A stretch of DNA of 64,000 nt, from NCBI RefSeq assembly GCF_004405105.1, contig NZ_SORW01000022.1, positions 1 to 64,000 of the forward strand, given 5' to 3'. The stretch comes from Jeotgalibacillus sp. R-1-5s-1 (GTDB lineage: Bacteria > Bacillota > Bacilli > Bacillales > Jeotgalibacillaceae). The translations under genes and the position numbers were made by a program. Under the pieces are notes generated by a model that saw only the letters and a list, made by a program, of their open reading frames with translations, did no database searches and was not told the DNA's origin. Shown here one piece after another: positions 1 to 8,028 of the stretch (positions are counted from its first letter, which is position 1; each line of letters starts with the position of its first letter).

Positions 1-60
1 CGATGATCCTCAAAAAAAAACCAAAAAAGATCTGTTTTTTCTCTTGACTATAATATAGCT

Positions 61-157
61 GACTTTCCGTGGCCGGGCGGTGAACCCGTCTGCGCTTCGC
101 ACAGTCGGTTTCACCTGTCCCTTTACGCCACAGGAGTCTGCGGATGCGTCACGGCCC
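61..157 (-). repeat. Family A palindromic intergenic repeat, left end truncated
   Basis: Reverse-orientation copy of the family A element; forward is defined as the strand reading GACTCCT then GGAAAGCG. The core stems are visible: GTGGC with GCCAC, and GGTGAACCC with GGTTTCACC. The right outer arm GGATGCGTCACGGCCC is present, but no complementary left arm exists before position 61, so this copy has lost its left end. It lies just beyond the stop of murE. Confidence 0.8.
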
Positions 158-183
158 TCGAGTTATTATTGTGCTTTTTTAAT

Positions 184-1644
184 TCAGAAGCGTTCTTTTA
201 TAACTTCGAGTGCAATCTGACTGTCGCTGTGCGGGTATTTTGTATTTTCGATAATTTGATAGTCTTCGTGTCCCTTGCCAGCGAAGATGATGATATCGTC
301 CGGTTCTGCCTGCTGCATGAGGTGACGGACAGCCTCTCCTCTATCACCGATGCATGCGTAATGATCATGGGTCATTCCTTTTTCGAGATCCCCTGTGATG
401 CTGTCATAGTCCTCATAACGCGGGTCATCTGTCGTCAGAACGACGTAATCTGCTAGTGAGGCCATTTCTGCCATAGCCGGCCGCTTGGATTTATCCCGGT
501 TGCCTCCGGTGCCAATTAAAAACAGGATTCGGTTTTTCTTAAACGGCATGACAGATTTTATGGCTTTTTCAATGGCATCAGGCGTATGGGCATAGTCAAT
601 ATAAATCGATAACGGCGCATCCGTTGGCACCCTCTCCATTCTTCCCGAAACCGGCGCAATAGTACGAAGAAGTTCAACCAGCTCGCTGACCTTATAACCT
701 TTAGCGTAGAGAGCTGCAATCGCTGCCAGTGTGTTTGAAACGTTAAAGGTTCCAAGAAGCTGTGTTTCAAGCTGATAAACGCCTTCTGGAGAATGAAGTG
801 TATATAGTGTACGGTCTGATAAGTACTCTATATTCTCAGCATAAAAGTCTGCAGGTCTCTCCATGCTGTAGCTGATCACATCAAATGGTGTCATCTGGGC
901 GTAGCGTTCAAACCACTCATCATCAAGATTGAGCACAACTGCCTTATCTTTAGTTAAATCCTGTCCCATCTGTGAAAACAGAAGTCCTTTGGCATAGCCG
1001 TAATGTTCCATCGTCCCGTGGTAATCGAGATGATCATGGCTTAAATTTGTAAAGACCGCTACATCAAAATCAACACCCCAGAGTCGCCCTTCCACCAGAC
1101 CGTGTGAAGACACTTCAAAAATCATATTTGGAATCCGGTGGTCAATGGCTGTTTGCATCATTCTCTGAGTCGTGAGAAGATCGCTCGTTGTATTTGCACT
1201 CTGGTGCAGCTCACCGTCAAGATTGAAGCCGATTGTCCCTGACAATGCAGCCTTCTGTCCAGAAGCTTTCAGCAATGCATGGATCAGGTTCGTTACAGAA
1301 GTTTTCCCGTTTGTACCTGTGACACCAAATACGGTCAATTTTTCTGAAGGTGACTGGAAGAACCGGTCAGCCAAAACAGCAAGCGTCCGCTCAGTACTTT
1401 TTACGACGATTTGAGTCGCAGCTCCTGCCAGATCCAGCTCCTTTTCTGAAACGATAACCGCAGCTCCATTTTCTGCAGCCTGACGTGCATAATCATGTCC
1501 ATCCACTGTATACCCTTTTATACAGATAAAGACTGAACCCGCTAGTACCTTTCTTGAGTCTGTTTCAAGAGAAGTCACCTTTTCAGGCAGCTCTCCAATT
1601 TGTTTAATCATCTTTAATGAATGAAAAAGTGTTGTCGTTTTCAT
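184..1644 (-). CDS. murE: UDP-N-acetylmuramyl-tripeptide synthetase (MurE), possibly lysine-adding
   Basis: Cytoplasmic Mur ligase that adds the third stem-peptide residue to UDP-MurNAc-Ala-Glu using ATP. At 486 residues it has the normal family length and the three-domain layout. The ATP loop GTNGKT lies at residues 110-115, and the NLSHDHLDYHG motif is followed by YAKGLLF, which carries the expected carbamylated lysine. The substrate motif near residues 406-409 reads DDPR instead of the DNPR typical of diaminopimelate-adding enzymes, so the amino acid added may be lysine; this is inference. The gene sits outside any division and cell wall cluster, 34 bp downstream of a peptidase gene in the same direction. 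The family assignment is firm and the substrate is open. Confidence 0.93.
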   Translation of the reverse strand: MKTTTLFHSLKMIKQIGELPEKVTSLETDSRKVLAGSVFICIKGYTVDGHDYARQAAENGAAVIVSEKELDLAGAATQIVVKSTERTLAVLADRFFQSPSEKLTVFGVTGTNGKTSVTNLIHALLKASGQKAALSGTIGFNLDGELHQSANTTSDLLTTQRMMQTAIDHRIPNMIFEVSSHGLVEGRLWGVDFDVAVFTNLSHDHLDYHGTMEHYGYAKGLLFSQMGQDLTKDKAVVLNLDDEWFERYAQMTPFDVISYSMERPADFYAENIEYLSDRTLYTLHSPEGVYQLETQLLGTFNVSNTLAAIAALYAKGYKVSELVELLRTIAPVSGRMERVPTDAPLSIYIDYAHTPDAIEKAIKSVMPFKKNRILFLIGTGGNRDKSKRPAMAEMASLADYVVLTTDDPRYEDYDSITGDLEKGMTHDHYACIGDRGEAVRHLMQQAEPDDIIIFAGKGHEDYQIIENTKYPHSDSQIALEVIKERF

Positions 1645-1678
1645 AGGTAATCCTCGCTCGTATTAATATGGTTTACTG

Positions 1679-2728
1679 TTATTCAGCCAATTGTGAGAAT
1701 ACATACCGGCTGATCAATGATTCAGTATGATGAAGGGACTTTTCATGCGTCCGTTCATTTGCATGGGAAGCATCAACCCCAGCGCCGATCAATGCGTGTT
1801 TAATATCAGCACCTGATCGGACTGCCGCAGAAGCATCTGAACCATAATAATTATACAAATCAATTTTATAATCAATCTGATGCTTCTCAGCTAACCTGAC
1901 CAGATGTTTCCTTAGTCCATAATGGTATGGTCCTGAGCTGTCTTTTGCACAGATTGAAACGGTAAATTCATCTGAAGCCTGTCCATCTCCGAGTGCCCCC
2001 ATATCAACCGCCAGATACTCTACGGTCTCAAAAGGAATGTTCGAGTTTCCACCGTAACCGATTTCCTCGTTGTTCGCAATAATAAAATGGGTTGTGTAAG
2101 GTAGCTTTTCTTTATTTTCCACAATGGATTCGATGACTTTCAAAAGCATGGCAACACTTGCTTTGTCATCAATATGCCTCGATTTGAAAAATCCGCTTTT
2201 GGTGATTTCAGGACGCGGATCGAAGGAAACAAAGTCACCGACAGAAATTCCCAGATCCTCTGTATCTTTTTTTGAATGGACGACTTCATCCAGACGCACT
2301 TCAATATTTTGTTCACTTCTTTCAGCCGAACCTGCATCTTTATATGTATGAACAGATGCCTGATGCATCAGAATCGTTCCGCTGAAGCGATTTCCCATGG
2401 CGGTCTCGACTGAGCAATACTCCCCCTCAACCGCATTCCAGCGAAAGCCTCCGATCATGGAAAGCTTGAGTCTTCCATCTGATTTTATTTCCTTCACCAT
2501 GGCACCGAGTGTATCTACGTGCGCTGTCAGCACTCTGTGTCGGGAAGTATCCTCTCCTTGAAGCGTCACAATGAGTCCGCCTTTATTGGTGATCCTTGAC
2601 GGAACATGACGTTCTTTAAGCCACTTTTGTATAAATTGAATAATATCTAATGTATTTCCGGATGGACTTGGGATTAAGACCAGGTCCTTTAATAAATTCA
2701 TTGTTTCTTTTGTATTTGGTGTATACAT
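1679..2728 (-). CDS. M42 family metallo-aminopeptidase
   Basis: Cytoplasmic dinuclear-metal aminopeptidase of the M42 glutamyl aminopeptidase/endoglucanase family, 349 residues, which is the usual length. Visible metal and catalytic motifs are TAHVDTLGA near residue 70, RHIDDKASVA near 190, the glutamate pair in NNEEIGYGG near 220, VDMGALGDGQ, and a C-terminal HANERTHEKSL histidine motif. The start is preceded by AGGGGGA. It is probably transcribed with murE, which follows after 34 bp. B. subtilis paralogues are YsdC, YtoP and YhfE; which of them is the orthologue cannot be told here, so no symbol is given. Confidence 0.88.
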   Translation of the reverse strand: MYTPNTKETMNLLKDLVLIPSPSGNTLDIIQFIQKWLKERHVPSRITNKGGLIVTLQGEDTSRHRVLTAHVDTLGAMVKEIKSDGRLKLSMIGGFRWNAVEGEYCSVETAMGNRFSGTILMHQASVHTYKDAGSAERSEQNIEVRLDEVVHSKKDTEDLGISVGDFVSFDPRPEITKSGFFKSRHIDDKASVAMLLKVIESIVENKEKLPYTTHFIIANNEEIGYGGNSNIPFETVEYLAVDMGALGDGQASDEFTVSICAKDSSGPYHYGLRKHLVRLAEKHQIDYKIDLYNYYGSDASAAVRSGADIKHALIGAGVDASHANERTHEKSLHHTESLISRYVFSQLAE

Positions 2729-2850
2729 AAGAATCCCCCTGAGTTAGGCTTTTCGCTTATTACTATATTCTAGTATAGTGTACTATAGACAAAATAAAAT
2801 ACAATCTGCACGGGGTGGTCGAATCATCCTGTTTTAAGAGAGGTGAAAAA

Positions 2851-4437
2851 ATGTCTGAAGAGCAATTTATTACAGAAAGAAATAAGAGAATGCTTTTTAT
2901 ATTATGGATCGCTTACGGTCTTCAGGTACTGTCTTTTTTTATAGTTGACCAGCGGATCGAACAATCCCTCCAGCCCCACGGGTTTATCATCATTTCAGTC
3001 ACAACCGCACTCGTCCTGTTGATCAAACAGCCGGCTATTGGGATGTGGATCGTGCTTAGCGGACTATATTTATACATTTTATACTTCAATATTAATTACC
3101 CGCTATTAGTTAATATACTCTTCTTCTTTTTCGGGGTATTGGCGTCATCGTTCTATTTAAACAGGAAAGTATTGATGATTTCGAGCAGTCTCTCCTCTGT
3201 TTTGATCAGTTATTTTTTTCTCGCAAATTTCAATGAAATCTCAGAAAGCTTTCGCCGCGCAGATCTATTGTACCTGCTATTGTTTCTTATTTTACTGACG
3301 ACTTTTTTATTGATCTATACCTCCTATATTCAGCAGATCCATAAAAAACTCAAGCAGGAAGAAACGCAGGCAAAAAAAGAACTGACCTCTAAAAAAGGCT
3401 ATCAGAATTTATTGTTTGAGCATGCACAGGATGCCATCATCGTCTATAACCTTGAGGAAATCATCGTTGAAGTTAATCCTGCTTTCGAAAAAATTTACGG
3501 ATGGGCAAAAGAAGAGGCGATCGGAAAACGCCTGCCGATTGTGCCAAAAGAAAGACTGGAGGAAGCATCTGATCGAACGCAGCGATTGATGCAGGGAGAA
3601 AGCTTCTCGACCTTCAGAACAAAAGATCAGCGGCGAGATGGCTCGCTTGTGGATGTCGAAATCACCTTATCGCCGATTTTCGATGACGATGATCAGGTGA
3701 TTGCCATGTCAGCCATCATTCGTGATGTGTCTTATAAAGTCGAAACGGAAAAGTATATGATTCAATCAGAAAAACTGTCACTTGCAGGAGAAATTGCGGC
3801 AGGTGTTACACATGAAATCAGAAATCCGCTGACCGTCATTTCCGGTTTCCTGCAAATGATGAATGAAGATCCTAAAAATCCGTACCCGACCTATACCAAT
3901 GTCATGGAATCAGAAATTCAGCGCATTAATCTGATTATCAGCGAGTTTCTTGTTCTCGCCAAACCTCAGGCAGATATTTATAAACAGGTTTCACTTGAAG
4001 AACTGATTTCAACGACGCTGACTTTATTTGAAACAGAGCTTCATCTTAAAAATATCCAGGTGGAACAGACCTGGGATACGTCTCCGGTATTTCTGCATGG
4101 AGATGAAAATCAGTTAAAGCAGGTACTGCTCAACATTTTTAAAAATGCAGCGGACGCGATACCTTCCGGCGGCTATATCAGGATTGAAGTCATACAGACC
4201 ATTTACCGTCAGCAGCCTGCAATTGAAATCAGCATAACGGATACAGGAACAGGCATGGAACCGGAAGTGCTTCAGAAAATTAAAGATCCGTTTTTTACAA
4301 CAAAAGAAAATGGAACGGGTCTCGGGTTCGTCATCTCAGACCGCATTATACATTCTCACGGCGGAGAAATCCGCGTAAAAAGCAAAGTCAACCACGGAAC
4401 CACGATCACCATTGTATTGCCTGTCATTCACCCTTAA
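2851..4437 (+). CDS. Membrane PAS-domain sensor histidine kinase, sporulation-kinase type
   Basis: Orphan sensor kinase. About six hydrophobic segments fill the first 155 residues. A PAS domain follows (about 185-300, starting LLFEHAQDAIIVYNLEE), then a HisKA box GVTHEIRNPLTVISGF and a HATPase domain with NIFKNAADAIPSGG, DTGTGM and GTGLGF. The ATG at 2851 is chosen because GAGAGGTG lies 6-10 bp upstream; a GTG at 2815 would add 12 residues with no ribosome site. There is no response regulator next to it, and the H-box resembles Kin-type kinases that feed the Spo0F phosphorelay. A role in sporulation or biofilm entry is inferred. Confidence 0.85.
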   Translation: MSEEQFITERNKRMLFILWIAYGLQVLSFFIVDQRIEQSLQPHGFIIISVTTALVLLIKQPAIGMWIVLSGLYLYILYFNINYPLLVNILFFFFGVLASSFYLNRKVLMISSSLSSVLISYFFLANFNEISESFRRADLLYLLLFLILLTTFLLIYTSYIQQIHKKLKQEETQAKKELTSKKGYQNLLFEHAQDAIIVYNLEEIIVEVNPAFEKIYGWAKEEAIGKRLPIVPKERLEEASDRTQRLMQGESFSTFRTKDQRRDGSLVDVEITLSPIFDDDDQVIAMSAIIRDVSYKVETEKYMIQSEKLSLAGEIAAGVTHEIRNPLTVISGFLQMMNEDPKNPYPTYTNVMESEIQRINLIISEFLVLAKPQADIYKQVSLEELISTTLTLFETELHLKNIQVEQTWDTSPVFLHGDENQLKQVLLNIFKNAADAIPSGGYIRIEVIQTIYRQQPAIEISITDTGTGMEPEVLQKIKDPFFTTKENGTGLGFVISDRIIHSHGGEIRVKSKVNHGTTITIVLPVIHP

Positions 4438-4455
4438 CACGTGTGGGATAGAAGA

Positions 4456-4531
4456 AACCGAGCCGCGGCATTTTCCCATCTGCCGGGGACATCTAAGAAA
4501 TGTCCCGGCAAGGATGCATCACGGCTCGGTT
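4456..4531. terminator. Bidirectional terminator with nested hairpins
   Basis: Outer stem AACCGAGCCG pairs with CGGCTCGGTT followed by TTG. An inner stem GCCGGGGACAT pairs with ATGTCCCGGC. It lies between the convergent histidine kinase and PepSY genes. The layout recalls family A, but the core sequence is different. Confidence 0.75.
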
Positions 4532-4563
4532 TTGAACGTCTCACTAATTGATGCGTTTTAAAA

Positions 4564-5301
4564 TTAATCATCCCATGTGATATTGATGACTTCTCCTGAG
4601 ATGGCGTTTACCTGGACGGTGGCGTCATCTTCTTCTGTTTCGATTTCAACAAGATAATACGGTACACCGTTACTCTCCCCCTGCTCAATATCATCAATCT
4701 CACCGGCAACAGCCGTCAGCGCTATATTACCCGCCTCGTCAGCTGTTATGATTTTAGCCGGCTCCGGTTCTGCCGGTGCTTCTGACGGTGGAGCCTCCTC
4801 AATCGTCTCCTCCTCTGTCGTATCCACTTCGCCCGTTACAGCATTCAGATATAAAATGGTTCTTGTATTTCCTTCCTCAATTGTTGCTTTGTATTGAGGG
4901 CTATCACCTTCATTGAGTAATTCAACGTTTGTGATCTCTCCGCTCTTTTCAGCATTTGCCTTTTCTCTGATCTGCTCCTCAGTCAGCAGCTCTTCGATAG
5001 GCTGATCGTCCTGTGCGTTTACAGATACAGGTTCCAGGGAAGCGATAGAGCCATCTTCGCGGTTTAATAGAAGCTGATATTCACCTGCATTTGTTTTAAA
5101 CGTAAAATCGAATACATCGGCGGTTTCTTCAACCGTTAATACTTCGCTGTTCGGGTAACGTTCATTAATAAGTTCCCTTGCCTCTTCCTCGGTTATTGGA
5201 GATGCCGAGGTCATTGACGTCATAAATTGCTGGATGATCACAATGAGGATAACGAGCAGCAGTGCGCCTCCTGTCATCCAGATCATTCGCTGTTTTTTCA
5301 T
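4564..5301 (-). CDS. Membrane-anchored PepSY-domain protein
   Basis: 245 residues. One N-terminal membrane helix (WMTGGALLLVILIVIIQQF) is followed by three PepSY-like repeats (about 40-100, 100-165 and 185-243), each with the pattern of a helix and then TGEVD/SGEVI-type strands. A glutamate- and proline-rich linker lies near residue 170. The rest of the chain is predicted to be extracytoplasmic. The ATG at 5301 has GAGGTG at the right spacing; the alternative GTG three codons upstream is part of that ribosome site. It follows a two-component pair by 76 bp, like ykoGHI of B. subtilis, so it may act as an accessory modulator of the kinase. The function is unproven. Confidence 0.8.
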   Translation of the reverse strand: MKKQRMIWMTGGALLLVILIVIIQQFMTSMTSASPITEEEARELINERYPNSEVLTVEETADVFDFTFKTNAGEYQLLLNREDGSIASLEPVSVNAQDDQPIEELLTEEQIREKANAEKSGEITNVELLNEGDSPQYKATIEEGNTRTILYLNAVTGEVDTTEEETIEEAPPSEAPAEPEPAKIITADEAGNIALTAVAGEIDDIEQGESNGVPYYLVEIETEEDDATVQVNAISGEVINITWDD

Positions 5302-5377
5302 GCTGTTCACCTCTGACTGTTTAATTACATTCAGTTTATCAGGAGATTCTGAGAATTAGATGAGAAGAACATGAGAG

Positions 5378-6727
5378 TTAGGAAAGAGATATTCTGATGG
5401 TTGCTACCGTTCCCATTCCTTCAATACTATTCAATTCAACATTCATCCCGAGTGCGTCTGACAATTCCTTAGCAAGAGATAAGCCAAGTCCGGATCCCCC
5501 TGATTTTCTTGTTCTTGCTTTATCAACCCGGTAAAACCGGTCAAATACTTTTGGCAGATCATCTTTAGGAATACCGATCCCTTTGTCCTGTATGCTGATG
5601 TAGCCGCTATCGACGTCAATACCTGAAACAATCTCAATGGAGTCGTCACTGTATTTGTGGGCGTTATCCAGAAATATATAAATGAGTTGCTTTAATTTCT
5701 GTTTATCTGCTTCAATTTCCAATCCTTCTTTAATCATCAGTTTAATTTCCCTTCCGTATGCGTTCGTAAAGGCCTGTACTGATTCTTCCAGAAGCTCTGG
5801 AACATAAATGGACTCCGGAGACAGTTTCCACTGCTCTCCGTGTTTTGCCAGTAACAGCAGCTGCTGTGTCATTTCTTTCATCCTGATGGCTTCTGAATGA
5901 ATGGCATGGATGGATTCCTCCACAACCTCCCTGTTATCAAGCCCTCTTCTTTTCACTAGATTGGCATAGCTCTCAATGACGGTCAGCGGCGTTTTTAATT
6001 CATGTGACGCATTCGCTACAAACTGCTCCTGTTTATCAAAGTTTGTTTCGAGAAGCGACATCATATGGTTAAAGGAGTCCCCCATTTCGTATAATTCGTC
6101 CCGGGACTTGCCTTCCAGGTGAATCCTTTTGAATTCGCCGCTCTGCTGAATGGACTTGATCGTTTTAATCATTGATCGGATTGGAACTGTAATCACATTG
6201 CCAAGAAGACGCCCTGAAATAATAACAGGAATAAAGGCAATCAGTGTCACAGCGATTAACACATTTCTGAGTATTTGCAGATTGTTTACTGCATTTTCAA
6301 GACTTTCGTATATCTGCAGGTTGGCAATGGATCCATTTGACCATATGATAGGGATGGAGACAAACGTATATCGTTCTCCATTCAACTCGATAATCTCAGC
6401 CCGCTCCTCAGAATAGAAAATTTCCTCTGTATTTCTGAGATCATTCTGTCCGACTGACGTCACAGGACCAATTGAGGTATTATCCTCAAGAATGATTGAA
6501 GCAGCTCCATTTGCGGGAGGATAGGCTCTCAATATCGCCTGATCCTCTATGACTCCTGCCGAAGATGCAATACCGGCTGCCGTAGAAGCTGCAGTCGCCT
6601 GAGAGGACCGCAATTCACTCTGATAAGTCAGTGTACTGAATGTAAAGTAGACAGCCAGGCTGATCATGACTAATAAAAGGGCAAAAACAGCAGAAGTGTA
6701 TAGATGAATTTTATTTTGAAGCTTCAT
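5378..6727 (-). CDS. Sensor histidine kinase of an OmpR-type two-component system
   Basis: 449 residues with a classic layout: TM1 at about 10-32, an extracellular sensor loop to about 150, TM2 at about 153-175, HAMP, the phosphoacceptor box ASHELKTPLTVIESYA near residue 240, the N-box IYIFLDNAHKYSDD, DKGIGIPKDDLPKVFDRFYR and GGSGLGLSLAK. The start ATG overlaps the TGA of the response regulator by 4 bp (ATGA), so translation is coupled. Together with the PepSY gene it forms a three-gene operon resembling YkoG/YkoH/YkoI. The stimulus is unknown. Confidence 0.9.
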   Translation of the reverse strand: MKLQNKIHLYTSAVFALLLVMISLAVYFTFSTLTYQSELRSSQATAASTAAGIASSAGVIEDQAILRAYPPANGAASIILEDNTSIGPVTSVGQNDLRNTEEIFYSEERAEIIELNGERYTFVSIPIIWSNGSIANLQIYESLENAVNNLQILRNVLIAVTLIAFIPVIISGRLLGNVITVPIRSMIKTIKSIQQSGEFKRIHLEGKSRDELYEMGDSFNHMMSLLETNFDKQEQFVANASHELKTPLTVIESYANLVKRRGLDNREVVEESIHAIHSEAIRMKEMTQQLLLLAKHGEQWKLSPESIYVPELLEESVQAFTNAYGREIKLMIKEGLEIEADKQKLKQLIYIFLDNAHKYSDDSIEIVSGIDVDSGYISIQDKGIGIPKDDLPKVFDRFYRVDKARTRKSGGSGLGLSLAKELSDALGMNVELNSIEGMGTVATIRISLS

Positions 6728-7404
6728 TCATTCACCTTCAGTACATACCCTACACCTCTCACCGTATGGATAAGAGGTGCTTCCTCAGGAAGATCTATTT
6801 TTTTACGTAAATATCTAATATAAACGTCTACGACATTTGTATCTCCATAATAATCGTAGCCCCATACAGCATTTAAAATCTGTTCACGGTTCAAAACCTG
6901 TCTGACGTTTTTCATTAAATACACCAGCAGATCAAATTCCCGTGGCGTCAGTTCGATTTCTTTGCCTCCACGGTATACCTCTCTCGTGTGTTCATCCAGC
7001 TTAAGATTCCCTGCCGTCAGGCCATCAGATACGCTATCCTTTTTTATTCTTAAGGATGCACGTACGCGAGCCAGCAGTTCTTCAATCTGGAAGGGCTTTG
7101 TTATATAATCATTGGCCCCAAGGTCAAGACCCGTTACTTTATCTTCAACTGAATCTTTTGCTGTCAGCAGGATGACAGGCGTTTTATCGTCCCCTGAGCG
7201 GATTCTTCTTAACAGTTCAATACCCGTCATTTCAGGAAGCATGACATCGAGTAAGATTAAATCCCATTGCTCAGAACGGTATTTTTCAAGCCCTTCATAA
7301 CCCGTGAGCGCTTTTTCTGTTTCATATCCTTCGAATGATAACTCGAGCTCTAATACACGGGCGATTTTCTCTTCATCCTCTACAATTAAAATTCTTTTTT
7401 TCAT
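6724..7404 (-). CDS. OmpR/PhoB-family response regulator
   Basis: 226 residues. The receiver domain begins ILIVEDEEKI (acidic pocket), the phosphorylated aspartate is in LILLDVMLPE, and the conserved lysine is in DYITKPF. The winged-helix DNA-binding domain contains ELTPREFDLLVYL and ends with VDVYIRYLRKKID and TVRGVGYVL. The ATG at 7404 is preceded by AGGTGAT with 6 bp spacing; an upstream ATG would add 14 residues with no ribosome site. It partners the kinase encoded immediately downstream. Confidence 0.93.
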   Translation of the reverse strand: MKKRILIVEDEEKIARVLELELSFEGYETEKALTGYEGLEKYRSEQWDLILLDVMLPEMTGIELLRRIRSGDDKTPVILLTAKDSVEDKVTGLDLGANDYITKPFQIEELLARVRASLRIKKDSVSDGLTAGNLKLDEHTREVYRGGKEIELTPREFDLLVYLMKNVRQVLNREQILNAVWGYDYYGDTNVVDVYIRYLRKKIDLPEEAPLIHTVRGVGYVLKVNE

Positions 7405-7520
7405 ATGCTGATCACCTGTTTTTTTCTTCAATTGTAGCACAGGCAAAGCATATTACACCTTCCTGACGCGGTCTGATGATACACTGAAAAAAGAATGTCT
7501 TTTGTAAAGGAGAATGTTTG

Positions 7521-7955
7521 ATGGCAATCCATTCATTTCATTTAAAAGCTGACTGGCCCGGCGGACGTAACAGTGTCGGGATGATTGAGACTGAAAATCT
7601 GCAGACAAAAATCTCAATTCCTCCTGAGATGAACGGTCCGGGAGTAGGCACTAATCCTGATGAAATGCTGCTCGGGGCCGCAGCAACATGTTATATTATT
7701 ACGCTCGCTGCTAAGCTTGAGCGCGGAAAAGTAGAGATCGAAGAAATGGCACTAACATCTGAAGGACTTGTGGAGGTAGATGATTACGGCGTCATTACGT
7801 ACCGCAAGATCATTCACCGGCCATATGTTAAAGCGGATCAGGCTTCTCATAAAAAAATTATGCGCTATATGGAATCATCAGAGGAAAGCTGTATGATTTC
7901 ACGCGCATTAAAAGGAAATGTCGAGATTGAATTAGAACCCGTTATCGAGAGTTGA
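7521..7955 (+). CDS. OsmC-family peroxiredoxin-like protein
   Basis: 144 residues, cytoplasmic. OsmC/Ohr fold proteins reduce organic hydroperoxides through two cysteines. Both candidates are visible: Cys in AAATCYIITLAAKLE (about residue 52) and Cys in SSEESCMISRA (about residue 126). The N-terminal HSFHLKADWPGGRNSVG is typical of the SACOL1771/YmaD-like branch. The ATG at 7521 lies 8 bp after AAGGAG; a TTG directly before it is a less likely start. It is followed by the hairpin at 7981. Confidence 0.85.
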   Translation: MAIHSFHLKADWPGGRNSVGMIETENLQTKISIPPEMNGPGVGTNPDEMLLGAAATCYIITLAAKLERGKVEIEEMALTSEGLVEVDDYGVITYRKIIHRPYVKADQASHKKIMRYMESSEESCMISRALKGNVEIELEPVIES

Positions 7956-7977
7956 ATGTTCTTATTAATGTTTTGTC

Positions 7978-8020
7978 CTTCCTGTACGTGGAAAACAGAG
8001 AGTATTCCACATACAGGAGG
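7978..8020 (+). promoter_or_regulatory. Leader hairpin that combines a terminator shape with the aldA ribosome site
   Basis: A near-perfect inverted repeat has arms 7981-7993 and 8005-8017 (one mismatch) with an 11-nt loop, extendable to 8020. The right arm contains the AGGAGG ribosome site of the next gene and is followed directly by ATTTTTTTATG. The hairpin therefore has the form of an intrinsic terminator for the OsmC gene and at the same time would occlude the downstream ribosome site. No regulator can be named. Confidence 0.65.
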
Positions 8021-8028
8021 ATTTTTTT

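Noticed and set aside
1-60. Possible promoter or gene end at the left edge
   Set aside because: Only A/T tracts and a TATAAT-like stretch are visible; with no upstream context nothing can be supported.
4456-4531. Hairpin after the first histidine kinase as another family A copy
   Set aside because: It has a similar outer stem and T-run, but none of the core motifs (GACTCCT, GGTGAG/A, GGAAAGCG).
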